Assembly: GCA_963666475.2 (NCBI GenBank)
Contig: CAXXJM010000001.1
Location: 620,001 to 684,000 of the forward strand
DNA from: JBFHIZ01 sp963666475
GTDB lineage: Bacteria > Bacillota > Clostridia > Lachnospirales > Lachnospiraceae
Length of the DNA stretch: 64,000 nucleotides
Direction of reading: 5' to 3'
Part shown: in pieces, positions 1 to 8,384 of the stretch
How the letters are laid out: every line of letters starts with the position of its first letter
Numbering within the stretch: position 1 is the first letter of the stretch
Notes under the pieces: generated by a model
What the model was told of the DNA's origin: nothing
The model's input: the letters and a program-made list of their open reading frames with translations, nothing else
The model's database searches: none
Made by a program: the position numbers and the translations under genes

Positions 1-831
1 ATTGTGTCCATGCCATTCCAATAATTCAGATGGAACACCAGCATTTTTATGTAATGCATAAATGATACCTTGCACACTTCTCGGAATAACGGCTCCTGCA
101 AAGTTTACACCGTATCCCATCGTATCACACGCGCGAATCTTGATCGGTATTTTATATTCATTCATTAATTTCATCAGTTCTACACAAAATGGTACAACAA
201 AACCATATATGTCAGCACGAGTGATATCTTCTAAATGACATCTTGGCGAAATCCCCTCATCCAAACAGGATTTGATTACGCCCAAATAATGATCTAATGC
301 TTGTCTTCTTGTCATTTTGAGTTTCATAAAAATATGATAATCAGAGCAACTTACGAGAACTCCGGTCTCTTTCAATCCAATTTCTTTCACCAATTGAAAA
401 TCAGATTTACTAGCACGAATCCAACTAGTAACTTCTGGGAATTCATACCCTCTTTCCAGACATTTATATACTGCATCTCGATCTTTTTTGCTATAGAGAA
501 AGAATTCACTGGCACGAATCATTCCCTTTGGACCACCTAGCTTATGAAGATAATCATATATCGTTACAATTTGTTCTGTAGAATACGGTGCTCTAGATTG
601 CTGCCCATCGCGAAATGTGGTATCTGTAATCCAAATATTTTTTGGAAGATTATGAGGTACAATGCGATCATTAAAAGGAATCTTAGGTACTTCAGAATAA
701 GGAAACATATTTCGAAAAACATTGGGTTTACTAACGTCATCTAAAATATACATATGCTCCTCGATCTGTAATAAATTATTCTTTTTATTTAGGCTGACTG
801 GTGCATTGGAAAAAATATCTTGTTTTTTCAT
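1..831 (-). CDS. DRE-TIM metallolyase (isopropylmalate/homocitrate synthase-like), 3' end off window
   Basis: The gene runs off the left edge; 277 N-terminal residues are visible. After a roughly 60-residue N-terminal segment comes the TIM-barrel start with a TTFRDGQQ motif (catalytic Arg and metal-binding Asp), then LEDITRAD, and near the edge the metal-binding WHGHN (HxH). These mark the DRE-TIM acyltransferase family, which condenses acetyl-CoA with 2-oxoacids and includes 2-isopropylmalate, homocitrate and Re-citrate synthases. The substrate cannot be read from this part. The start ATG at 829-831 has an AAAGGAAG ribosome site upstream. A 28-bp palindrome lies about 60 bp further upstream. 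The C-terminal specificity and regulatory region is outside the window, so the exact enzyme is open. Confidence 0.85.
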   Translation of the reverse strand, partial: MKKQDIFSNAPVSLNKKNNLLQIEEHMYILDDVSKPNVFRNMFPYSEVPKIPFNDRIVPHNLPKNIWITDTTFRDGQQSRAPYSTEQIVTIYDYLHKLGGPKGMIRASEFFLYSKKDRDAVYKCLERGYEFPEVTSWIRASKSDFQLVKEIGLKETGVLVSCSDYHIFMKLKMTRRQALDHYLGVIKSCLDEGISPRCHLEDITRADIYGFVVPFCVELMKLMNEYKIPIKIRACDTMGYGVNFAGAVIPRSVQGIIYALHKNAGVPSELLEWHGHN

Positions 832-891
832 AATTTTAACTTCCTTTCATTCTATATGAATTATTATACAACTTATGAATTAATATACAGG

Positions 892-919
892 CATGTATAA
901 TTGTATACAATTATACATG
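892..919. promoter_or_regulatory. 28-bp perfect palindrome, GntR-like operator candidate
   Basis: The 28 bases form a perfect inverted repeat centred between 905 and 906, with core ATTGTATACAAT at 900-911. It lies between the start of the DRE-TIM gene and the terminator of the LRR gene. TTGTATACAA-type palindromes are common binding sites of GntR-family regulators, so an operator for the DRE-TIM gene is inferred. No regulator gene for it is visible in the window. Confidence 0.55.
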
Positions 920-935
920 TATTGTCAATATCACA

Positions 936-957
936 AAAAAAAAGCGCTTATGCGCTT
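936..957 (-). terminator. Rho-independent terminator of the sortase/LRR operon
   Basis: On the minus strand, stem AAGCGC (952-957 paired with 942-947) with loop 948-951 is followed by an A-run on the plus strand (935-943), that is, a U-tract. The stop codon of the LRR gene (948-950) lies in the loop, so the terminator overlaps the end of the gene. Confidence 0.8.
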
Positions 958-2693
958 CTTTTCGTTCTTCTATGAAAACTTAATATCATTCCAATTAGCA
1001 ACAGTATAAAAACCAAAATCCATTTGAATAAAATGTAGGATTCCTTAGTATGATACTCTACTGTATAAACTACAGCAAAATGCTCATTTATTGAATTTGT
1101 AAGATTCATACTACTGGAAATCTGTTCTACAGAAACGGTGCATCCATAAAATGCATCAGGATCGACGTTTTCAAGGTTTTCACCACCTAATATCTGCTTA
1201 ATTTCCGTATGATTTGCAAATGCAAATGCGGAGATGCTTTTAACTTCTTGTGGAATCGTTATCGTTTCGGAAGCTCCTTTATACGCTATGAGTATTCCGT
1301 TTCCAACAATTAGGTAGTCTGACATGCTGTTTTCCATAAATTGATCCATCCATGCAGTATGATCAAATGCATATGCACCAATCTTAGATACGCTCGAAGG
1401 AATAGCAACTTCGGAAAGATCATCACAGTGATAAAATGCTGCATATCCAATTTCTGTAACAGAATCAGGAATCAACAAATAAGTAAGCCCACTTCGTGCA
1501 AAAGAAAAATCATCAATTTTTTTAAGATCCTCTGGCAAAGTAATATTTGTAAGTGCACTATTCAAATAAAATGCAGCTCGACTCAACACATTCTCTGAAA
1601 TAAATTCATTTTGCCAATCTTTACCATATAGATTTTCAATCTGACTATTATAACCTGTTACAACAGAACCATCTGCATTTTTAATAATAACCATAGCATT
1701 TCCGGCTACGATATGTGTGGTACCTAAAACTGCTTCATCGTCTGACTCACCTGTTGTCACATCCTCAGAAGTATCCCCAGAAGATTCCTCGTCTGATGAA
1801 ATTGGATAATATGATGTGGGTGAAATACGCTCTGCCTGTTCCACAAAAAAATTCTTTGCGTACTCTCCACTTTCATCGGACACATTAGAATTCGTACAAC
1901 CGTCGAAAGCAGTTTCATGAATTTCTTTTACTGACATCGGAATTGTTATCGTTTGTAAACCAGTGCAATATGCAAACGCTTTCATTCCAATTGAAGTGAT
2001 GTTATAAGGAATATGCACTTGCTCAAGACCTATACAATTCATAAATGAATAATCAGATATCGTGTCCATAGATGTAGATAGGTATACCTCTTGAAGATTT
2101 TCGCATCCCCAAAACGCGTATTTAGCGATTGTAGTTACAGTATTTGGCATTTCATACGAACTGATATCACTTCCCGGACATAAAAACCATACTTTTGTCT
2201 TATCATAAGAATATAACAAACCCTCATCTCGTACAAAATTTGTGTTTAAATCACTTACAATAATTTTTTCCAGACTCGTACATCCAACAAAAATGCCTTC
2301 TCCAATGGTACTTAAAGAATCTCCAAAATACATTGTGACAAGACTTGTGCAATTATTGAACGCATATGTGCCAAGAGAAAGGACACCATCAGGTATTGTG
2401 CATACTTTCAATCCGCTACACCCTGAAAAAGCCATATCATCAATTTTTGTAACACTGTTTGGTATGGAAATTTCCTCTATGAAAGAACAGTCAGAAAAAC
2501 TTTCTGCCCCTATTTCGGTGACTCCATCAGGAATCGTCACTGCACTGTCAGACCCAAGATACTTGATCAATACAGTTCCTTGCATTTGAAAATCAGAAGG
2601 TGAAGAAATTGCCTCCACCTTTGGCAAAGGAAGTCCTGCAATAATCAAAGCTATCAAGAGAAACAATACACCAAATAATCGTTTGGTTTTCAT
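948..2693 (-). CDS. BspA-type leucine-rich-repeat surface protein, C-terminal membrane anchor
   Basis: This 581-residue protein has an N-terminal signal peptide (basic MKTKR, hydrophobic core to about residue 24) and many LRR_5 (BspA/TpLRR) repeats of the IPxSVTxIGxxAFxxCxxL type. The repeats form two blocks, about residues 45-275 and 365-515, separated by an acidic Ser/Asp/Glu linker around 300-320. A single hydrophobic helix (about 548-573) and a basic RRTKR tail close the chain. No LPxTG-like motif precedes the helix, so it is probably a plain membrane anchor. It is the last gene of the operon, 15 bp after the LRR/sorting-signal gene. Such proteins usually serve adhesion or ligand binding at the cell surface; the ligand is unknown. 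Confidence 0.85.
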   Translation of the reverse strand: MKTKRLFGVLFLLIALIIAGLPLPKVEAISSPSDFQMQGTVLIKYLGSDSAVTIPDGVTEIGAESFSDCSFIEEISIPNSVTKIDDMAFSGCSGLKVCTIPDGVLSLGTYAFNNCTSLVTMYFGDSLSTIGEGIFVGCTSLEKIIVSDLNTNFVRDEGLLYSYDKTKVWFLCPGSDISSYEMPNTVTTIAKYAFWGCENLQEVYLSTSMDTISDYSFMNCIGLEQVHIPYNITSIGMKAFAYCTGLQTITIPMSVKEIHETAFDGCTNSNVSDESGEYAKNFFVEQAERISPTSYYPISSDEESSGDTSEDVTTGESDDEAVLGTTHIVAGNAMVIIKNADGSVVTGYNSQIENLYGKDWQNEFISENVLSRAAFYLNSALTNITLPEDLKKIDDFSFARSGLTYLLIPDSVTEIGYAAFYHCDDLSEVAIPSSVSKIGAYAFDHTAWMDQFMENSMSDYLIVGNGILIAYKGASETITIPQEVKSISAFAFANHTEIKQILGGENLENVDPDAFYGCTVSVEQISSSMNLTNSINEHFAVVYTVEYHTKESYILFKWILVFILLLIGMILSFHRRTKRSA

Positions 2694-2708
2694 TGTTCCA
2701 TCTCCATT

Positions 2709-4709
2709 CTATGCATATATTACTTTTTCCCGTTTGTCTTTTTTAAGGAATAATACAATTGCTGCTCCTAATAATCCGATGACCAAAAACCATTTTGGAT
2801 GAATGAAATCTCCAGTCTTAGGATTTGAATCAATGACACCTGCCGCTTCAAGATTTCCAGTGTCAACAAATATTGTATATGGAGAAAAATGAGTTGCTGT
2901 AAATCGAACACATGGAACACTGTCAATTGTCAAGAATTGAACTGGCAAGATTTCCAACTGCCCATCTTTCACAGCTGCGACTTTACAATTTCCACCGTAT
3001 TCTTTTAACTCGTCTGGAATAGGCATCGTTATAGTAACAGAGACACCTGTGGTATCGGTAACTTTTACCGTTCCAGTAGAATCATATAGCGAAATATCCA
3101 TAGGGAAGTATTTGATGGTATCCATAGTTTGATCAGAAGCTAATAAAGCTGCCTCAACCAATTCTTGCGCAGAAGTACTCTCTGATATTTTGATTACAAA
3201 ATTATCCGTTGACCCCTTTACTGTAGCAGTTGCAACGTCCGTGTCTGAAATTCCTGGTTTTGTAATCGTAATTACCGTACCAGTTGTATCTGTTCCCGTA
3301 TCCGTTCCCGTATCTGTTCCGGTATCCGTTCCGGTGTCTGTCCCAGTATCCGTTCCTGGAGCCTTATATGTCGCTGTTACAGCGACAGCATTTGCTGGCA
3401 TTACGAAAGAGGTTGTCACACTCGTTGAAGAAGCAAAATATGCACCTACCGAAGTCGTGGTCCATTTATCAAATATTTGACCACTTGAAGAAGCATTTGC
3501 TGTGATATTGACAATGGTACCAGCAGCATAAGATCCTGCCCCACTTCCACTTGTTACAGTAACAGCATACTTTGTGGTAGTATCAGTCGTCCCACCATCG
3601 GTTCCTCCATCAGTTCCACCATCAGTTCCTGTAGAAGTATTGACGGTATAAAGTGCGATAATAATTGTATTTGCAGTAATATTTTTATTGCTTGTTGACC
3701 AACCCGAAAAAGTATATCCAGTTCTAGTAGGATTATCAGGTAATTCAGCGGTTCCACCTTCTTCAACGGTTTGTATTTCGCCAATCAAAGTTCCATCATA
3801 ATCCAAAAAGCTTACTTCATAGGTATTTCCAATGAGCTCAAAAGGAATGTTGTAATAATTAGCGTATGTGTATGCAGAGGAATCCTCATAACATTTAATC
3901 AATCCTTGATTCGGATCAAATGCTGTATCACGAATGGATGCTGTCTTGTTTGGTATGGTTACGCTAAGTGCTTCGGTTGTATCAGTAAACGCTTCTTCGT
4001 TGATTTTATTAACACTCGTTGGAAGTTCTAGCCCATTATAAAGACTCGTACAACCATTAAAACAATAACGAGGGATCGTAGTAAGTAAAGTGGAATCACT
4101 AAGATCAACCTTGTTAATATATGTACAGTCTTTGAATGCACTATCTGCAATTTCAGATACATCCTCTAACAAGGGATCTGTTGCAATAGAAATGGTTTTC
4201 GATCCGACGGTGTTTCCTCTGTTCTGTAGGCATTGAACAATGTTATATGAATTATCATCAAGTAACTCATATATGATTCCATTTTCACTAACAAAATTCG
4301 TGTTTCCAGAAATACTATTTAGACTTGTACATCCAGAAAACGGAAGAACGCCCATATCTGTAAGAGCATCTCCTAGTACTACAGTCTCTAAAGCTTCACA
4401 ACTTTCAAATGCATAGTCAGGAATGAATGTTACGTCATTCAAAGTTACTGTTTTGATTCGGTCATTACCGATGACGTAGTCTTCTCTGGTATCTAGTGCC
4501 GGATAATCCGTTAAATAACCACTAAACAGACCACCATGTACACCGGTTGTGTTCTGTTTATAAATATCTCTTCTTGTAGAATCGACATAATTCCAGTTCT
4601 CTGAATTTTCAGAACTAGAAAAGAAATTATAGGCGTCAATGGATTCAATTCCAGCAGGAACGGTAACATTAACAATGCTGTCATATATCGCTTGTTCTTG
4701 TAAGGACAA
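2709..4709 (-). CDS. C-terminal part of a large LRR surface protein with NPKTG sorting signal (frameshifted from the upstream frame)
   Basis: The open frame continues the LRR protein encoded just upstream. Its predicted start is only a TTG, and the frame stays open 5' of it back to about 4760, where it abuts the upstream reading frame. It contains LRR_5 repeats (about residues 70-270), an InlB/Listeria-Bacteroides-type repeat (about 295-350, GYTFSGW), a GTDGGTDGG linker, a second InlB-like repeat, and a long GTDT repeat linker. Next comes a beta-rich segment ending in SPYTIFV. The C-terminus has NPKTGD, a hydrophobic helix and a KKDKREK tail, which is a class B/NPxTG-type sortase signal. The sortase gene is two positions upstream in the same operon. 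It is probably not translated on its own unless the frameshift is bypassed. Confidence 0.75.
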   Translation of the reverse strand: MSLQEQAIYDSIVNVTVPAGIESIDAYNFFSSSENSENWNYVDSTRRDIYKQNTTGVHGGLFSGYLTDYPALDTREDYVIGNDRIKTVTLNDVTFIPDYAFESCEALETVVLGDALTDMGVLPFSGCTSLNSISGNTNFVSENGIIYELLDDNSYNIVQCLQNRGNTVGSKTISIATDPLLEDVSEIADSAFKDCTYINKVDLSDSTLLTTIPRYCFNGCTSLYNGLELPTSVNKINEEAFTDTTEALSVTIPNKTASIRDTAFDPNQGLIKCYEDSSAYTYANYYNIPFELIGNTYEVSFLDYDGTLIGEIQTVEEGGTAELPDNPTRTGYTFSGWSTSNKNITANTIIIALYTVNTSTGTDGGTDGGTDGGTTDTTTKYAVTVTSGSGAGSYAAGTIVNITANASSSGQIFDKWTTTSVGAYFASSTSVTTSFVMPANAVAVTATYKAPGTDTGTDTGTDTGTDTGTDTGTDTTGTVITITKPGISDTDVATATVKGSTDNFVIKISESTSAQELVEAALLASDQTMDTIKYFPMDISLYDSTGTVKVTDTTGVSVTITMPIPDELKEYGGNCKVAAVKDGQLEILPVQFLTIDSVPCVRFTATHFSPYTIFVDTGNLEAAGVIDSNPKTGDFIHPKWFLVIGLLGAAIVLFLKKDKREKVIYA
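3283..3358 (-). repeat. 12-bp tandem repeats encoding a (GTDT)n linker
   Basis: About six copies of a degenerate 12-bp unit encode Gly-Thr-Asp-Thr on the minus strand. Third-position variation keeps the copies imperfect. A shorter related GGTD repeat lies at about 3591-3632. These are flexible wall-spanning linkers between the InlB-like domain and the C-terminal anchor region. Copy number could vary between strains. Confidence 0.85.
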
Positions 4710-7051
4710 TTTTTCCCATGGATTGTCTGAATATATTTGATTTTCATAAATATTTTCAAATTATCATAAATACTGAACGAATATGCATCTATCAACGCAT
4801 ACTCAACTGGATAATCCGCAACAGGATATAACGCCAAGTAATATGCTTTTAACTCAGTGATTAGTTCTGCATTATCAATGTCAACATTATCATATATAGG
4901 ATAATCAATTAGTGTAATCAAATCCGTAGAATTGTCGTACATAACAGTTAGATTTGATGGTGCATTCGATTTATATGCTACACGCTTCCCATTTTCATTC
5001 AGATAATTATTTGCATTCATAGCCCAAGTAAATGGCGCATAATTTTCGTTGATATCCCCGTGAATGGTGAGTTCAGAACTATTTGTTGTAAATGCATTAG
5101 TACCAATCGTTAAGCTGCTATATCCATTTGCAGGAGTTGAAAACGAGATATCTGTTAAATTTCGACAATTATAAAATGCGCTATTTCCAATAGTCGTAAC
5201 ACTATCACCAATAGAAACAGAAACTAAATTTGGACAATCGGAGAATGTGGATGCTGCAATTTCAGAAATGGAATCATCTGGAATAACAATTGTTCTAATT
5301 TGATCCTTCACATCATCAAAACAACCATCAGCAATCGATTTCACTGCATAACTTCCAACTTTTGCCGGGATTTCTAAATCGAAATTTCCTGCTGCAGTTG
5401 TGTAAAAAGAAATCAATTGATTTGACTGATTAACACGGAAGAAATTATTTCCATCCATTACTTCATAATAAGTAATTCCATTTTCAATATACATATAAGG
5501 CACTCCGGCATTATGCGAAGCAATTCTTGGAAGCGCATATCCATTTGCACCCGAAACAGATGTTGCTGGTCCTTGCACATAAAACTCAGCGTCCGCATTG
5601 TTAAATACATCTACCGGAAAACCTGCATACTTTGAAGTCTCAGGGAAAATGACGGTCTTTAGATTTGTACATCCAAGAAACATCCCGTCATCTAAAACAT
5701 CCGTAGGTGTTTCCGCATAGGTTGCTCCGAAGGATTTAGGAAGAGTAACACTTTCTAAAGTATATCTACCATCAAAAAGATTGATACCAAAACTTTCCAT
5801 ATAATCTGGAAATTCAACGTTTGTTAATCCATTTGACAATAATGGAGCACTTGAAGTCACAGAAAATGCACCATCTCCTATGGAAGTAGTATAATCTGCA
5901 AAAACAATATCTATTAAGTTTGGACAATCATAAAACACAAAAGAACCAATATCAAAAGGTGATTGTGTAGAACGTGACATGTCAACTCTGCTTAATTTTT
6001 TACAATATGCAAAAGCACCACCTTGAATATCACTAAGTGTATTTGGAAGGCTCAAATTTACTAAAGAATTACATCCTCTAAATGCTTCTACACCAACAGT
6101 TACAAGTCCATCTGAAAAAGTTAAAGAACTTAGGTTCGTACAGGCCTGAAAAGCACGATTTCCTATTTTTTTAACACCCGCACCAATGGTAATTGAAGTC
6201 ATAGAAGAAGCACCACGAAAAGCATCATTACCGATCGCTACAATATTGTTTTGAATCTCTAGGTTCAAATTCGTAATATGATTTGCTTTTCCTGTTTGTG
6301 TATTAGAATCATAAAAGGCTTCATCTCCAATTGCTGCAATATTCAACTCTGATACAGTTTTATATCCGTCTGTAGAAGAATAAGGTACATATCTTGTTAC
6401 ATTGACTCCACCAACAATATCTGTAATTACAGTTCTTGCCGTATATCCTTCACAGTCTATATATTTCAAATAATAAGCCATTCTTTGCGCAGAGGTGATG
6501 TTTGATATGGTAATCGGATCAATAAAATCTCCACTCACAGGATCTGTGGCAGTTCCAAAGTAGGTATTGAGATCGTCCCATTCTCCAGCAGTAAGCCCAC
6601 TGTAATAAGCAGTTACATCTGAAGCGTCAAATTCATAAAACTGAGTAACAACGTTACTTGGAATAGTTAATGTATTATTGATTGGTGTATAAGATTGATT
6701 AAAATCACATATAACCCCAATATCTGTGCCATTTAGATTTTTAACCCAAGCTTTATAAATCCAAAGCATACGGTAACTTCCATCTCCCAAGTCAACAATT
6801 TCGTATGCTTCATATTGTGTATCACCTGCAGGATAAGTAAAATCCGAATCGCCTACGATTGAAGCAAGCGTCGCGTCGTATGAAATTTTTGTAACAGCTG
6901 GTGGCATTGGATCTCCTGGAGCAGCTTCCGTGGTCCTTTCCGGAATCAGTGCAATAATAATCGCTAATATTAAAAATACAACTGCGCTGGTTTTCCGAAC
7001 TCTTTTTCGGATCCGAATATTCTTTTTCGAAATATTTTTCTTGTTTGCCAT
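4511..7051 (-). CDS. N-terminal part of a large BspA-type LRR surface protein, ends in a frameshift near 4758
   Basis: The frame begins with a long basic N-terminus (ANKKNISKKNIRIRKRVRK) and a hydrophobic signal segment (about residues 22-38, ending TTEAAPG). A roughly 200-residue unassigned domain follows, then many LRR_5 repeats (about 240-700). The recognisable protein ends near residue 763 (SIYDN). The last 80-odd residues to the stop at 4511 are out-of-frame sequence. A one-base (-1) shift in the AAA run at 4758-4760 joins it to the next frame as DN-FENIYENQIYSDNPWEKLSLQEQ. The restored protein would be about 1,440 residues with a C-terminal NPKTG signal. It starts 9 bp after the sortase stop. 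Confidence 0.75.
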   Translation of the reverse strand: MANKKNISKKNIRIRKRVRKTSAVVFLILAIIIALIPERTTEAAPGDPMPPAVTKISYDATLASIVGDSDFTYPAGDTQYEAYEIVDLGDGSYRMLWIYKAWVKNLNGTDIGVICDFNQSYTPINNTLTIPSNVVTQFYEFDASDVTAYYSGLTAGEWDDLNTYFGTATDPVSGDFIDPITISNITSAQRMAYYLKYIDCEGYTARTVITDIVGGVNVTRYVPYSSTDGYKTVSELNIAAIGDEAFYDSNTQTGKANHITNLNLEIQNNIVAIGNDAFRGASSMTSITIGAGVKKIGNRAFQACTNLSSLTFSDGLVTVGVEAFRGCNSLVNLSLPNTLSDIQGGAFAYCKKLSRVDMSRSTQSPFDIGSFVFYDCPNLIDIVFADYTTSIGDGAFSVTSSAPLLSNGLTNVEFPDYMESFGINLFDGRYTLESVTLPKSFGATYAETPTDVLDDGMFLGCTNLKTVIFPETSKYAGFPVDVFNNADAEFYVQGPATSVSGANGYALPRIASHNAGVPYMYIENGITYYEVMDGNNFFRVNQSNQLISFYTTAAGNFDLEIPAKVGSYAVKSIADGCFDDVKDQIRTIVIPDDSISEIAASTFSDCPNLVSVSIGDSVTTIGNSAFYNCRNLTDISFSTPANGYSSLTIGTNAFTTNSSELTIHGDINENYAPFTWAMNANNYLNENGKRVAYKSNAPSNLTVMYDNSTDLITLIDYPIYDNVDIDNAELITELKAYYLALYPVADYPVEYALIDAYSFSIYDNLKIFMKIKYIQTIHGKNCPYKNKRYMTALLMLPFLLELNPLTPIISFLVLKIQRTGIMSILQEEIFINRTQPVYMVVCLVVI

Positions 7052-7060
7052 TGTGTTCTC

Positions 7061-8227
7061 CTACTCAATACGTTTTGCTACGACTACAAATCGCTTTGTG
7101 GCGTCACTTCCATCACATGTAGAAAGTGTCAAGAGCTGATCTCCATAAGAAGCTCTAACTCCTGTGTCATATAAGCTCAATTCGTCCATAGACTCCATAT
7201 AGGAATCAAATTCTTTTTTTGAATTCGCATTAAAAAATTGATAATATTTAAATGTAATATCACTTTCGTTGTAAATTTGTCCATGAAAAACATACATGAT
7301 TTCATAAACACCTTTTTCATAAATTGTATCAAATTGAATAATTGAATGTTCCTTATAGTAATCGACATCCGCATATTCTCGTAAACTACCAAACATCTTC
7401 CCTGAACGCATGTTGTGTCCGTATATAATCAGATTTGTATCCCGATTCACAAAGTCGCTACGATAATCCATAAAAATACTACCATTCACATCTTTTTCAT
7501 GATTGAAATTGTAATCCAAATAATATTCGTTATCGGCTGCTTGCATGACAGGATAATCTATATATGTATCGTCAATTTTTATCCATCCAATTAGTGTTTT
7601 GTTCTTTTCTATTAAAATTTTATACTCATCTAGTATTTCAAGTTCCGAAGCATCAATCGTATCATTAATCAAATTTGGTTTAAATTCAAACTCTTTTTCG
7701 TTAAGAAGACTTAAGGTGTCTTCTTTGATCTCAGCCCATTGATTCACGTTTTCTTGAGAACGTTTTAACATGTAATTGTAAAGAAAAAAATAAGAAAAAG
7801 AACCAACTGCAATAAAAAAACATAGAATTATGATTCCAATTCGCCGATGTTCTTTTTTTTTCATTTCTTGCAAAATTTGCTCTTGCATGATCGAATCGAA
7901 ATCGGATAACTTAATATCCTTCTTTTTGCTTTGTTTTTTATAATTCGTTTGAATGCCGCTGCTTTTTTTTTGATTTTTTCCTAGATTCGAAGAAGTTTTA
8001 AGTGTTTCACTTCTTTCAAATATTTCATCTTCAAATTTCCTTCCAAGCGAACTATAAAATATAATTTCTTTATCATCAATCATTTCAAGCAAGATAAGCA
8101 AAGAAGCACGATCATCCCAGTCAAATTCATTTCTCAATTCCTCAATTTTTTTTTGATCCGAAAGTGCCTCTCTATATTCTTTATCAGTATGAAATACAGT
8201 TTCATTTATTTTCCAAGTTTCTCTCAT
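7061..8227 (-). CDS. Class B sortase with long cytoplasmic N-terminal extension
   Basis: This 388-residue membrane protein has a hydrophilic, Lys/Glu-rich N-terminus (1-130), one transmembrane helix (about 131-150) and a sortase domain (about 205-388). Catalytic residues are visible: His271 in YGHNM, Cys371 in TLSTCDG and Arg379 in KRFVVV. The GWIKIDDTYIDYPVMQ segment is typical of class B (SrtB-like) sortases, which attach NPxTG/NPQTN-type proteins to the peptidoglycan cross-bridge. The next gene encodes a protein ending in NPKTGD plus helix plus basic tail, so it is the likely dedicated substrate. The 130-residue cytosolic extension is much longer than in ordinary SrtB and has no assigned role. 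Confidence 0.9.
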   Translation of the reverse strand: MRETWKINETVFHTDKEYREALSDQKKIEELRNEFDWDDRASLLILLEMIDDKEIIFYSSLGRKFEDEIFERSETLKTSSNLGKNQKKSSGIQTNYKKQSKKKDIKLSDFDSIMQEQILQEMKKKEHRRIGIIILCFFIAVGSFSYFFLYNYMLKRSQENVNQWAEIKEDTLSLLNEKEFEFKPNLINDTIDASELEILDEYKILIEKNKTLIGWIKIDDTYIDYPVMQAADNEYYLDYNFNHEKDVNGSIFMDYRSDFVNRDTNLIIYGHNMRSGKMFGSLREYADVDYYKEHSIIQFDTIYEKGVYEIMYVFHGQIYNESDITFKYYQFFNANSKKEFDSYMESMDELSLYDTGVRASYGDQLLTLSTCDGSDATKRFVVVAKRIE

Positions 8228-8286
8228 ATATACCTTTCAAAAATGGAGCAAGTTAGAATCTCCCACTTTTATGACATTATATATTC

Positions 8287-8314
8287 ATTTTACAATATAT
8301 AGAATTTTTTTCAA
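8287..8314 (-). promoter_or_regulatory. Candidate sigma-A promoter of the sortase/LRR operon
   Basis: On the minus strand TTGAAA (8309-8314) and TAAAAT (8287-8292) are separated by 16 bp, about 60 bp upstream of the sortase start. Confidence 0.5.
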
Positions 8315-8346
8315 GCTTTTTTCCATATATTGTAATAAACAACTCG

Positions 8347-8378
8347 AAAAAAACAGAGCCACTTGTCGTGGCTCCGTT
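8347..8378 (-). terminator. Rho-independent terminator after the EF-G2-like gene
   Basis: A GAGCCAC/GTGGCTC stem with a 5-base loop (arms about 8352-8362 and 8368-8378, one mismatch) is followed on the minus strand by a T-run (8347-8353). It sits 7 bp after the stop codon. Confidence 0.9.
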
Positions 8379-8384
8379 AATTAT

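Noticed and set aside
301..744. Plus-strand small open frames in the first 750 bases
   Set aside because: They are antisense to the DRE-TIM gene, whose codons run uninterrupted to the left edge.
3283..3358. CRISPR-like repeat array
   Set aside because: Units are 12 bp, contiguous, in coding frame and without spacers.
3190..3505. Two overlapping plus-strand open frames with VPVSVPVS and PFPYLFRYPFR repeats
   Set aside because: They are antisense images of the GTDT linker repeats; no ribosome site or promoter.
4750..4770. Programmed -1 ribosomal frameshift in the LRR gene
   Set aside because: The local sequence on the minus strand (GATAATTTGAAAAT) lacks an X-XXY-YYZ slippery heptamer and no clear downstream stem was found; a homopolymer mutation or sequencing error is more likely.
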